Assembly (NCBI GenBank): GCA_910578035.1
Contig: CAJTOB010000005.1
Location: forward strand, 1-64,000
DNA: 64,000 nucleotides
DNA from: an uncultured Muribaculaceae bacterium
Lineage (GTDB): Bacteria; Bacteroidota; Bacteroidia; Bacteroidales; Muribaculaceae
Direction: 5' to 3'
Part shown: positions 35,361-43,161 of the stretch, in pieces
Numbering within the stretch: the stretch's first letter is position 1
Layout of the letters: each line of letters opens with the position of its first letter
Translations under genes and position numbers: made by a program
Notes under the pieces: generated by a model
Told to the model about the DNA's origin: nothing
Seen by the model: only the letters and a program-made list of their open reading frames with translations
Database searches by the model: none

Positions 35361-36830
35361 TCAGAACTGGAAGTAGATGAACGGTGTGACAGACTCTGAG
35401 CGAAGCTCGAGCACGAGCTGCACCACCACGATAAAAATGAGGAGCTTGACCAGCCACGGACTACGCACGAACCATGCAAGAGCCGAATCCCAGAAGCGTG
35501 TCGGCAGACAGTGGGCAACGACTATCACGAGCATGAGTATGAGCCAGAGAGTACGCGCCGAGGCAAACGCCGGGATATAGGCAAGCGAAAAGTCGCGGAA
35601 GACACTGCTGATTACCGTCCACGAATCGGCCCATGAATCGGCCCGAAAGAAAACCCACAGAAGCGCCACAACAGTCATGGTGATGAACCACGACAGCGCC
35701 TTTACCGGCCACGAATCGCCGAGACGGCCGAGCCAGGGCTTGCTCGCCTTGTGCACCGCAAGCCCGGCGCCATGCATCGCACCCCAGAATACGAACTTCC
35801 ATGCCGCACCGTGCCACAGGCCGCCGATGAGCATCGTAGCGAAATTGTTGACATACGTCCGCGCCGTACCCTTCCGGTTGCCGCCCAGCGGTATATAGAT
35901 ATAATCGCGCAGCCATGTAGACAGCGATATATGCCATCTGCGCCAGAAATCGGTGAGATTCTGCGCCTTATAGGGGAAATTAAAGTTCTTGGCAAGCTTG
36001 AAACCCATGATGAGCGCTACGCCGATAGCCATATCGGAATAGCCAGAGAAATCGCAGTAAATCTGCATCGTATAGCCGATTATACCCATAAGAGTCTCGA
36101 AGCCGGAGTAGCCGCCGGGCGTCTGAAAGATAAGGTCGTTATACTGAGCTATATAGTCGGCTATTATGGCCTTTTTCACCACCCCGAGTATAATCAGCCA
36201 AAGACCGGTATATACCTCCGTGCGCGTAGCGTGCCGGTTTTCTCGTATCTGAGGCAAAAAATAGTCGGCCCGCACTATCGGGCCGGCCACAAGCGCCGGA
36301 AAGAACGAAAGGAAAAATGCATACTCGAGCCATGTGGCCGTCGGCGCTACACGACCCTTGTAAACATCTATTATATAGCTCACCGACTGAAAGGTGTAGA
36401 ACGAAATGCCGACAGGAAGCACCAGCTCGAGGGGCTGGAAATTGCCCCCCACCATGGCATTGATATTCCACAGAAAGAAATTGGCATATTTGAAATAGGC
36501 GAGTATGCCAAGCGAGAGAATCAGCGACACCGCCACACACCCGCGCCGGAAAGCACGGCTCCGCCCGGGGTGACTCATAAGATGCGACAGCCACCAGTCG
36601 ACCAGCGACGTGCCCGCAAGCATGAGCACAAACCAGCCGCTGCTCTTATAATAGAAAAAGAAACTGAAAGCCACAACGAAAACCACCATCTGCCACAGAC
36701 GGCGGCGCAACAGCCCGTAGAGCGGCATGAACACCAGAAACAGCGCCCAGAATGTGCCCGAAGAGAACAGCATCGGGGCCGAAGGGTCATAGCTCAGAAA
36801 ACGGCCTATATTATGCAGAATCTCGCTCAT
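35361..36830 (-). CDS. MBOAT-family O-acyltransferase (AlgI-like)
   Basis: A 489-aa inner-membrane protein with about ten hydrophobic segments. The MBOAT core includes FFPALVAGPIVRADYFLPQI, the conserved CDFSGYSDMAIG and LTDFWRRWHISLSTWLRDYIYIPLGGN, and the catalytic His in GGLWHGAAWKFVFWGAMHG. AlgI-type enzymes pass acetyl groups across the membrane to exported polysaccharides. It overlaps the upstream SGNH gene by 4 bases, so both work as a unit; the target glycan is unknown. Confidence 0.94.
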   Translation of the reverse strand: MSEILHNIGRFLSYDPSAPMLFSSGTFWALFLVFMPLYGLLRRRLWQMVVFVVAFSFFFYYKSSGWFVLMLAGTSLVDWWLSHLMSHPGRSRAFRRGCVAVSLILSLGILAYFKYANFFLWNINAMVGGNFQPLELVLPVGISFYTFQSVSYIIDVYKGRVAPTATWLEYAFFLSFFPALVAGPIVRADYFLPQIRENRHATRTEVYTGLWLIILGVVKKAIIADYIAQYNDLIFQTPGGYSGFETLMGIIGYTMQIYCDFSGYSDMAIGVALIMGFKLAKNFNFPYKAQNLTDFWRRWHISLSTWLRDYIYIPLGGNRKGTARTYVNNFATMLIGGLWHGAAWKFVFWGAMHGAGLAVHKASKPWLGRLGDSWPVKALSWFITMTVVALLWVFFRADSWADSWTVISSVFRDFSLAYIPAFASARTLWLILMLVIVVAHCLPTRFWDSALAWFVRSPWLVKLLIFIVVVQLVLELRSESVTPFIYFQF

Positions 36831-37624
36831 TTTTCAGACGGCTGATGGACGAATATACGCTTGGCCCGGCCCGAAGCCTTCTCGGGCACCTCCATGCGGA
36901 TAGGGTGGAAACTATGCTCGGGCATCCAGCGCGCCACACTGTCCATCCACAGCGCAGCCGAGCTGCGTGTAGGATGCGCGCCGTCCTTGCTACGCTCAAA
37001 ATGCATGCCGTCGCTCAGAAAGAAACCGCCCTTGGCAGCTTCAGACGCCACAAGGCCGTTGATACCCGTATCAGGCTTCCAGTTAGGCGGACCAATCCAT
37101 ACATACGGTATAGTATCTATGTCGGCAAGAATCTTCTTCACATATCCCCGACGCTTATTCGCAATATCCGGCACAAAAAGCTCGTTTGCGCCCAGACACA
37201 CGAACACATAATCAGGGTGAACCGTATCGATATAATGACGAAGCTTATCAGAACGCCCCCACACCTCCGATGTAGAACTATACCATATGACAGTATAAAG
37301 CGTATGGCCGTTTTTCTCGGCATAGGCCGCCAGACGCGGCCCAAGACCCTCAAGCATCGAATCGCCGATAAACAATATAGTCTTCGCCGTCGTATCGCAC
37401 GGCACAGGGAAAGCCGGCGCCTCCTCCGCCACAATCGCAGCCGTATCCGAAAGCTGATTCTCAAACACATCTTCAACTTCTTCTACAGCCAGAAGCGACG
37501 GTACAATCTCCGACGACTTCAACTTATGACCGCCTATTTCGGGCATATCGAAAGCCGAGGCAGCCGCAAAAAGCGCGAACGCCGCCAAAAAAAGCAACCA
37601 CAAAGCCGTATAATGCCGTTTCAC
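36827..37624 (-). CDS. membrane-anchored SGNH/GDSL hydrolase (acyl-transfer partner of MBOAT)
   Basis: 265 aa with one N-terminal membrane anchor (about 7-24) and an extracytoplasmic SGNH domain: block I GDSMLEGLG (nucleophile Ser), block III-like CLGANE with the oxyanion Asn, and block V DGAHPT with Asp and His. Read just before an MBOAT gene with a 4-base overlap, it is the expected periplasmic partner that moves acyl groups onto a glycan, like AlgX/AlgJ or PatB systems. Substrate unknown. Confidence 0.88.
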   Translation of the reverse strand: MKRHYTALWLLFLAAFALFAAASAFDMPEIGGHKLKSSEIVPSLLAVEEVEDVFENQLSDTAAIVAEEAPAFPVPCDTTAKTILFIGDSMLEGLGPRLAAYAEKNGHTLYTVIWYSSTSEVWGRSDKLRHYIDTVHPDYVFVCLGANELFVPDIANKRRGYVKKILADIDTIPYVWIGPPNWKPDTGINGLVASEAAKGGFFLSDGMHFERSKDGAHPTRSSAALWMDSVARWMPEHSFHPIRMEVPEKASGRAKRIFVHQPSEK

Positions 37625-37737
37625 GATACCAATATCAAGATGAAGTTAAAAAAAACATCCGAACCATTCTCAAAAACACCCACACCTCCCAAATAGTTGA
37701 ACACCCCATCAGCCCAGCAGCCCGTCAGCCCATCAGC

Positions 37738-38229
37738 CTAATAATTGCTGACCTGCATATACACAGTGCCGCGTCCGGGACCGACGCGATAGCGCCTCAG
37801 ACCGTAGCCCTTCTCGGCGGCCTCGCCAGATGTCGGCTGCCCTTGCAGAGAAAAAACGTCGTAAGTACTGTGGCACTGCGGACACTCCGCAAGATTTGTC
37901 GCCTCATCAACGGCCACACGTATGCTCGAACGACACTCAACCGGACATGCAAGATCATAAGCCATCGGATTGCCCATCACATCGCCTACGAGCAGTATGC
38001 CTCCGAAGCCACAATAAGTCGAAGCCGTATAGTAAAAACCGGACGGCAAATGCTTCTCAGGGATAAAGCGGCGGTGGTCAAGAGCCGAAGCCACGCCATA
38101 GACGTTCCATTCGGCAACCGTAGGAAAAGTAATATTGACGGCGGCCGGAGGAATCCGGTCGTCGTCAAGAGAATCGCAGCCGCTAAACACAGCGGCGCAT
38201 ATGAGAATTACAGAGAGAGAGGAGCGCAT
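37738..38229 (-). CDS. Rieske-like lipoprotein with four-cysteine site
   Basis: 163 aa with a lipoprotein signal ending at Cys18 (FSGC). The mature domain shows Cys95-x3-Cys99 (ACPVEC) and Cys116-x2-Cys119-His120 followed by STYDVFSLQGQPTSG, which resembles the second Rieske box (CPCHGS...D...G...GPA). The two Rieske histidines are replaced, giving a C4 arrangement that could hold Zn, a rubredoxin-type iron or an altered 2Fe-2S centre. Such Rieske-fold lipoproteins occur in Bacteroidetes; their function is unknown. It has its own gap of about 110 bases before the SGNH gene region. Confidence 0.75.
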   Translation of the reverse strand: MRSSLSVILICAAVFSGCDSLDDDRIPPAAVNITFPTVAEWNVYGVASALDHRRFIPEKHLPSGFYYTASTYCGFGGILLVGDVMGNPMAYDLACPVECRSSIRVAVDEATNLAECPQCHSTYDVFSLQGQPTSGEAAEKGYGLRRYRVGPGRGTVYMQVSNY

Positions 38230-38236
38230 AGTAATA

Positions 38237-38650
38237 TCAGGCGAGATTTGCGAAAAGCTCGCCGAACTGGTCGGCGGCGCGCTGGAGGGTCGGGCCGATA
38301 AGAGGTTTCAGCATCATGGGAATATCGACATCGATAGCTCCCTGCATTTCGGTGCTGTCGGCACTCAGCGGCTTGAACGTAATTTCAAGCTTCATCGGCA
38401 CCGGCGACTTCTCTGCCGCCAGAACAACACGCTCGGCGCTGCGCTCTACAGCCTTCAGCGCAATTTCCCCGACCTGAGGAGTAGTAATGGTGATTGTATC
38501 TCCCGAAAAAGCGACCTCGCCGATACGGGCACGCTGCTCGGCCGGAAGCTCGTCGAGCTTCTGCTGAAGCTCACGGAAATCAGCGAATTTGGCGGCCAAA
38601 TCAGCGGCCGGCCGTTCGACAACAGTCGGCTTGGATGTATATTTTGCCAT
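38237..38650 (-). CDS. SRPBCC/START-like protein
   Basis: A 137-aa soluble protein of probable SRPBCC (polyketide cyclase/Bet v1-like) fold: an N-terminal AKYTSKPTVVERPAADLAAKFADF, a middle run of beta-strands (ITITTPQVGEIALKAVE, VPMKLEITFKPLS) and a C-terminal long helix (IGPTLQRAADQFGELFANLA). It lies downstream of pyrE on the same strand, an arrangement I recall from other Bacteroidales. No active-site residues can be named; hydrophobic ligand binding is the family theme. Confidence 0.78.
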   Translation of the reverse strand: MAKYTSKPTVVERPAADLAAKFADFRELQQKLDELPAEQRARIGEVAFSGDTITITTPQVGEIALKAVERSAERVVLAAEKSPVPMKLEITFKPLSADSTEMQGAIDVDIPMMLKPLIGPTLQRAADQFGELFANLA

Positions 38651-38765
38651 TCTTTTTTCAACCGGCTTATGCCTGAGGGCTGGCCGGATAATTTGATATT
38701 AACGAAAACTGAATCACAACCGGAACAAACGCCCCGATTCATAATTCACAATCCTTATTTGACGA

Positions 38766-39404
38766 TTACCTTTCAGGCATCCAGTTTGCAGGATCTGTGC
38801 GCCAGCGGTGGAGGGTTTCCAGATCTTCCTCAGTGATATATTTGGTTTCCAGAGCCACTTCGAGCATAGCATTATAGTCGCTCAGAGTGATCAGCTTCAC
38901 GCCCGCCTCTGCAAAATTCTCTTCTGCCACAGGGAAACCATAGGTGAAGAGAGCAAGCATGCCTACAACCTCGCAACCTGCCGCGCGGATAGCCTCTACA
39001 GCCTTGAGCGAGCTCTTGCCGGTAGACACCAGGTCTTCAATCACCACAACCTTCTGGCCCGGACGCAAATCGCCTTCGATGAGATTCTCAAGACCGTGGT
39101 CTTTCGGAGTCGAACGTACATACACATAGGGAAGATTGAGTTCATCGGCCACAAGAGCGCCCTGAGCGATGGCTCCCGTAGCGACTCCGGCAACAGCCTC
39201 CGCCTCGGGGAAGCACTCCTGCACCATGCGCGAAAGTTCGAGCTTGATGAAGGTTCGCACATCGGGATACGAAAGTGTGCGGCGGTTATCGGTATAAATC
39301 GGAGAGTTCCAGCCCGACGCCCATACGAAAGGATTGGCCGGCTGAAGCTTCAGCGCGCTGATTTTAAGCAGTTTTTCAGCAAGTAAGCGAGCTACGTTAT
39401 TCAT
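38766..39404 (-). CDS. pyrE: orotate phosphoribosyltransferase
   Basis: Adds the PRPP phosphoribosyl group to orotate in pyrimidine synthesis. Start placed at MNNVARLLAEKLL; the ten residues upstream in frame overlap the predicted promoter leader. The 212 aa show the PRPP loop VVIEDLVSTGKSSLKAVEAI, the flexible loop region YVRSTPKDHG with catalytic Lys, and VATGAIAQGALVAD. Promoter and a small hairpin precede it (39413-39439). Other pyr genes are not nearby. Confidence 0.95.
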   Translation of the reverse strand: MNNVARLLAEKLLKISALKLQPANPFVWASGWNSPIYTDNRRTLSYPDVRTFIKLELSRMVQECFPEAEAVAGVATGAIAQGALVADELNLPYVYVRSTPKDHGLENLIEGDLRPGQKVVVIEDLVSTGKSSLKAVEAIRAAGCEVVGMLALFTYGFPVAEENFAEAGVKLITLSDYNAMLEVALETKYITEEDLETLHRWRTDPANWMPER

Positions 39405-39412
39405 AATTTCTT

Positions 39413-39439
39413 CAGTTTGTCTTTCAAACTGCAAATATA
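39413..39439 (-). promoter_or_regulatory. pyrE -7 box and leader hairpin
   Basis: TATATTTG (39432-39439, minus strand) matches TAnnTTTG. Right downstream a 7-base-pair hairpin (CAGTTTG, 5-base loop, CAAACTG; 39413-39431) would form near the 5' end of the mRNA, 9 bases before the start codon. It may affect mRNA stability or initiation. Confidence 0.5.
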
Positions 39440-39526
39440 CATATTTTTTTCCTTAATCGCGAATGTCTCTTGCCATTAACAACAAAAAACTGCGGACATT
39501 CACACCGGTAGCACGGGTAAACGCAC

Positions 39527-39561
39527 AAAAAACGCCGCAGCCCTCGCTCGGGTGCGGCGTT
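39527..39561 (-). terminator. intrinsic terminator of the ribosomal protein cluster
   Basis: AACGCCGCA and TGCGGCGTT pair exactly, with a GC-rich loop that itself can pair, followed on the minus strand by six T. It lies 27 bases after the rplQ stop codon and closes the 18.6-kb cluster. Confidence 0.9.
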
Positions 39562-39587
39562 CTCTTATATCGGACTGCGGCCGGTGA

Positions 39588-40088
39588 TTATTCGGCTGCA
39601 GGAAGTTCGGGATTTTCCTTTGCGGCTTCTTCAACAGGATTTTCAACTGCGGCTTCAGCGGCGGGAGCTGCTTTGCGGCGGCTACGGCGGGTCTTGGCCT
39701 TGGCGTCCTTGTTGTCTTTGAGCATGGCTTCGTTGTAGTCTACAAGCTCGATGAAGCAGGTCTTGGCGTTGTCACCCAGACGGAATCCGGTCTTGAGAAT
39801 ACGGGTGTAGCCACCGGGACGGTTGGCGATTTTCTCAGAGATGGGGCCGAAGAGTTCCTTTACGGCTTCCTTGCTCTGAAGGTAGCTGAAGACGAGACGA
39901 CGGTTGGAGGTGTTGTCTTCCTTGGCGCGGTTGATCAGGGGCTCGGCATAGATGCGGAGTGCTTTAGCCTTTGCCAGAGTGGTGTGGATGCGCTTGTGGA
40001 GGATCAGCGATACCGTCATGTTGGCCAGCATTGAGTCGCGGTGTGCTTTCTTGCGGCCGAGATGATTGAATTTTTTATTGTGTCGCAT
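39588..40088 (-). CDS. rplQ: 50S ribosomal protein L17
   Basis: L17 lines the exit side of the large subunit. The opening MRHNKKFNHLGRKKAHRDSMLANM and the GGYTRILKTGFRLGDNAKTCFIELVD segment are diagnostic. At 166 aa it has a C-terminal tail of about 40 residues, first Lys/Arg-rich and then Ala/Glu/Pro-rich, beyond the 120-aa core; such tails are usual in Bacteroidetes. Last gene of the cluster. Confidence 0.97.
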   Translation of the reverse strand: MRHNKKFNHLGRKKAHRDSMLANMTVSLILHKRIHTTLAKAKALRIYAEPLINRAKEDNTSNRRLVFSYLQSKEAVKELFGPISEKIANRPGGYTRILKTGFRLGDNAKTCFIELVDYNEAMLKDNKDAKAKTRRSRRKAAPAAEAAVENPVEEAAKENPELPAAE

Positions 40089-40096
40089 CGGGGTGA

Positions 40097-41089
40097 TTAG
40101 TCTTTATCGAGTTTGTACTTGGAGATGTCCATGCCGAAAGAAAGGTTCAGGCTCGTAAGGAGGCTTTCGAGTTCGACGAGAGACTTTTTGCCGAAGTTGC
40201 GGAACTTGAGCAAGTCTGTTTTGTTGAAGACCACGAGTTCGGCGAGAGTTTCCACTTCGGCGCTCTTGAGGCAGTTGAGTGCGCGGACAGAGAGCTGCAT
40301 GTCGACGAGCTTCGATTTGAGAAGCTGCCGCATGTGGAGCACTTCCTCGTCGAATTCTTCGCCCGGATCGGGTTCGGAAGTCTCAAGAGTAATTTTCTCG
40401 TCCGAGAAAAGCATGAAGTGGTAGATAAGGATCTTGGCGGCCTCCTTCACAGCATCCTTGGGCAGAATAGAGCCGTTGGTGCTGATCTCGAGGGTGAGTT
40501 TGTCGTAGTCGGTCTTCTGGTCTACGCGGTAGTTTTCCACCGTGTACTTCACATTCTTGATCGGGGTGTAGATCGAGTCGATTGCGATAGTGTTGATATC
40601 GTCCTGCGGAGTAACGTTTTCCTCTGCGGGAACCCAACCACGACCCTTGTTGATTGTGAGTACGATGGTGAAGCTTGCCTCGGGATCCAAATGACAGATA
40701 ACCAAGTCGGGGTTCATCACTTCGAATCCCGAAAGCTGCTTGGCTATGTCGCCGGCTGTGAACACTTCTTTGCCTGAAACGGTGATGGTGACGCGCTCAA
40801 ACTCGGTGTCTTCCACCTTCTGTTTGAGGTCGACTTGCTTGAGGTTGAGGATGATGTTGGTCACATCTTCCTTCACGCCGGGTACGGCATCGAATTCGTT
40901 TTTCACGCCGTCGATTTTAATCGACGAAATCGCGAAACCTTCCAGTGAGGACAGGAGCACGCGACGGAGGGCGTTTCCGACGGTGATGCCATAGCCGGGT
41001 TCCAAAGGCTTGAATTCGAACTTACCGTAGAAGTTGGAAGCTTCTACCATAACCACCTCTTCAGGTTTCTGGAATGCTAATATGGCCAT
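40097..41089 (-). CDS. rpoA: RNA polymerase alpha subunit
   Basis: Assembly platform for RNA polymerase and target for activators; 330 aa. The N-terminal domain has EPGYGITVGNALRRVLLSSLEG; the C-terminal domain (about 255-320) has LNCLKSAEVETLAELV and LLKFRNFGKKSLVELE. It lies between rpsD and rplQ, the alpha-operon order. Confidence 0.98.
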   Translation of the reverse strand: MAILAFQKPEEVVMVEASNFYGKFEFKPLEPGYGITVGNALRRVLLSSLEGFAISSIKIDGVKNEFDAVPGVKEDVTNIILNLKQVDLKQKVEDTEFERVTITVSGKEVFTAGDIAKQLSGFEVMNPDLVICHLDPEASFTIVLTINKGRGWVPAEENVTPQDDINTIAIDSIYTPIKNVKYTVENYRVDQKTDYDKLTLEISTNGSILPKDAVKEAAKILIYHFMLFSDEKITLETSEPDPGEEFDEEVLHMRQLLKSKLVDMQLSVRALNCLKSAEVETLAELVVFNKTDLLKFRNFGKKSLVELESLLTSLNLSFGMDISKYKLDKD

Positions 41090-41102
41090 GGATCAGGTTT
41101 TA

Positions 41103-41708
41103 TTATTTAGAGTAGAGCTCGACGATGAGCTGCTCCTTGATGTTTTCGGGAATATCTTCGCGGGCGGGAACGTGAAGGAACTTGCCGCTCTTGGAAGCTT
41201 CGTCCCATTCAATCCAGGGATATTTGCTGTGGTTGAAGCCTGCAAGACAGTCTGCGATTACCTCGAGCGATTTGCTGCGTTCGCGGACACCTACTACATC
41301 ACCGGGGTTTACCTTGAAAGAAGGTATGTTTACAACTGCACCGTTAACTGTGATGTGCTTGTGGAGCACAATCTGACGGGCGGCGGCGCGGGTCGGAGCG
41401 ATACCCAGACGGTAAACTACGTTGTCCAGACGAGATTCCAGAAGCTGGAGCAGGATTTCACCGGTAATACCTTTCAGACGCGATGCCTCTTCGAAGAGGT
41501 TGCGGAACTGACGTTCGAGCAGACCGTAGGTATATTTGGCTTTCTGCTTTTCGCGGAGCTGTACACCGTATTCCGATGTTTTACGGCGCTTGTTCTGGCC
41601 GTGCTGGCCCGGGGGGAAGTTGCGACGGGCGAGGACCTTGTCTTCGCCGAAGATGGGTTCGCCGAATTTGCGGGCTATTTTGGTCTTGGGACCTGTGTAT
41701 CTTGCCAT
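41103..41708 (-). CDS. rpsD: 30S ribosomal protein S4
   Basis: Primary 16S-binding protein, 201 aa. The N-terminus MARYTGPKTKIARKFGEPIFG has no zinc-binding cysteines, so it is a zinc-free form. The S4 RNA-binding domain (about 92-155) includes LESRLDNVVYRLGIAPTRAAARQ. In other bacteria S4 represses its own operon; here it follows a 297-base gap that could hold the target. Confidence 0.98.
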   Translation of the reverse strand: MARYTGPKTKIARKFGEPIFGEDKVLARRNFPPGQHGQNKRRKTSEYGVQLREKQKAKYTYGLLERQFRNLFEEASRLKGITGEILLQLLESRLDNVVYRLGIAPTRAAARQIVLHKHITVNGAVVNIPSFKVNPGDVVGVRERSKSLEVIADCLAGFNHSKYPWIEWDEASKSGKFLHVPAREDIPENIKEQLIVELYSK

Positions 41709-42005
41709 TGTTTGAAATCAGTTTGTCGTCTGCCGCTGTTGAGGGCTCGCGGGAAAAGCCTTGTGCTGTCTTTGGCGCAGCCGCGACCATAGAGAGGTGA
41801 TATTGATATGGTCTATTCGCCTTGGAAGCACCCTTGCTGTTTGCTTTGCCCGGGCACCTTGCGGACCCATGGCAGGCCCGTGATATGTGTCGTACGGGGC
41901 AGACGAGTGTTTTGAAGTATTGTTAGAGAGTATTGTTACTGAAATAGAAAGCAGAGCATGGCGCGGTTTCCGCTTGCGGGCGGAAAACCGGCCGTATGAA
42001 CTGAT
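41709..42005 (-). promoter_or_regulatory. long structured gap rpsK-rpsD, candidate S4 control region
   Basis: Most genes of the cluster are 1-40 bases apart, but this gap is 297. It holds a hairpin right after the rpsK stop (41964-41990, arms CGGTTTCCGC and GCGGAAAACCG), a tandem-like AACAATACT pair near 41920, and GC-rich self-complementary words (GCCCGGGC at 41848-41855). No convincing gene is seen. A leader that S4 binds, or an internal promoter, is the likely content (inference). Confidence 0.4.
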
Positions 42006-42395
42006 TTAAACTCTTCTTCTCTTGGGAGGACGGCAGCCGTTGTGGGGCAGCGGAGTGACGTCGATGATTTCGGTAACGGCGATGCCGGCGCCATGAATGG
42101 TGCGCACTGCTGATTCGCGGCCGTTGCCCGGACCTTTGAGATATGCCTTCACTTTGCGCAGGCCAAGATCGTATGCGATTTTAGCGCAGTCCTGTGCGGC
42201 CATCTGTGCAGCATAAGGAGTATTCTTTTTGCTGCCGCGGAAGCCCATCTTGCCGGCCGACGACCAGGAGATAACCTGACCCTCGCTGTTGGCAAGGCAG
42301 ACGATAATATTGTTGAACGAAGAATGAACGTGAAGCTGGCCTTCTGCGCCAACTTTGACGTTGCGTTTCTTTGCTGCGACTGTTTTCTTTGCCAT
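42006..42395 (-). CDS. rpsK: 30S ribosomal protein S11
   Basis: Platform protein of the small subunit, 129 aa. Shows VHSSFNNIIVCLANSEGQVISWSSAG in the middle and the highly conserved end GPGNGRESAVRTIHGAGI...PHNGCRPPKRRRV (quoted in parts). Ten bases after rpsM. Confidence 0.98.
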   Translation of the reverse strand: MAKKTVAAKKRNVKVGAEGQLHVHSSFNNIIVCLANSEGQVISWSSAGKMGFRGSKKNTPYAAQMAAQDCAKIAYDLGLRKVKAYLKGPGNGRESAVRTIHGAGIAVTEIIDVTPLPHNGCRPPKRRRV

Positions 42396-42404
42396 GTGGT
42401 TCTA

Positions 42405-42785
42405 TTATTTAGTAGCTTTCTTCTTGTTTGCAACGGTTTTCTTGCGGCCCTTGCGGGTACGGGCGTTATTCTTGGTCGACTGACCGCGAACGGGCAGACC
42501 GTTACGGTGACGGATGCCGCGGTAGCAGCCGATATCCATGAGACGCTTGATGTTGAGCTGGATTTCGCTGCGGAGGTCGCCTTCTACCTTATAGTCGGCG
42601 CCGATGACTTCACGCACTTTGGCGGCCTGGTCGTCGGTCCAGTCTTTTACTTTGATGTTTACGTCGATACCGGCTTTGTTGAGGATGCTTTTAGCAGCGC
42701 TGCGACCGATGCCGTAGATGTAAGTCAAGGCGATTTCACCTCTTTTGTTCTGGGGGAGGTCAACTCCCACGATTCTAACTGCCAT
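42405..42785 (-). CDS. rpsM: 30S ribosomal protein S13
   Basis: Head protein at the subunit interface, 126 aa. Opens MAVRIVGVDLPQNKRGEIAL, has the helix-hairpin-helix YGIGRSAAKSIL, and ends in the tRNA-contacting basic tail (NGLPVRGQSTKNNARTRKG). Adjacent to rpmJ. Confidence 0.98.
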   Translation of the reverse strand: MAVRIVGVDLPQNKRGEIALTYIYGIGRSAAKSILNKAGIDVNIKVKDWTDDQAAKVREVIGADYKVEGDLRSEIQLNIKRLMDIGCYRGIRHRNGLPVRGQSTKNNARTRKGRKKTVANKKKATK

Positions 42786-42792
42786 ATATTAC

Positions 42793-42909
42793 TTATCCTT
42801 GACGCTGTTTGTACTTGGGGTTTTTCTTGTTGATGACGTAGAGACGTCCTTTTCGGCGAACGATCTTGCTGTCCGGAGTGCGTTTTTTGACGCTTGCTCT
42901 TACTTTCAT
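42793..42909 (-). CDS. rpmJ: 50S ribosomal protein L36, cysteine-free form
   Basis: A 38-residue protein beginning MKVRASVKKRTPDSKIVRRK and ending PKYKQRQG, found by reading the gap between rpsM and infA. The zinc ligands of standard L36 (C-x2-C...C...H) are replaced (TPDS, INKKN), so this is a zinc-independent form without any cysteine. Position between infA and rpsM is the usual one. Confidence 0.95.
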   Translation of the reverse strand: MKVRASVKKRTPDSKIVRRKGRLYVINKKNPKYKQRQG

Positions 42910-42927
42910 ATCTGTGTTTTTTTCAGT

Positions 42928-43146
42928 TTATTTATAGCGGAAAGCAATCCGGCCCTTTGAGAGGTCGTAGGGCGACATCTCAACGCGCACCTTGTCGCCG
43001 GGTAGTATCTTGATATAATGCATACGCATTTTCCCGGAGATGTGGGCGGTGATTTCGTGCCCGTTTTCAAGTTCGACACGGAACATGGCGTTCGATAGCG
43101 CCTCGACGATTGTGCCGTCCTGTTCGATTGCTGATTGTTTTGCCAT
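42928..43146 (-). CDS. infA: translation initiation factor IF-1
   Basis: 72-aa OB-fold factor that blocks the A site during initiation. MAKQSAIEQDGTIVEALSNA and the end DLSKGRIAFRYK are diagnostic. Sits between map and rpmJ as in other Bacteroidetes. Confidence 0.97.
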   Translation of the reverse strand: MAKQSAIEQDGTIVEALSNAMFRVELENGHEITAHISGKMRMHYIKILPGDKVRVEMSPYDLSKGRIAFRYK

Positions 43147-43161
43147 ATAGGATTTTGGTGC

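Noticed and set aside
37706..37738. Short imperfect CATCAGCCC-type tandem repeat before the Rieske-like gene's downstream end
   Set aside because: Low-complexity run of about 30 bases with no flanking symmetry; not a CRISPR array and too short to call an element.
41718..41870. A 50-codon basic frame between rpsK and rpsD
   Set aside because: It uses many codons that neighbours avoid (AGG, CGA, AGA), has no hydrophobic core and resembles no known ribosomal protein; it is more likely a by-product of a structured gap.
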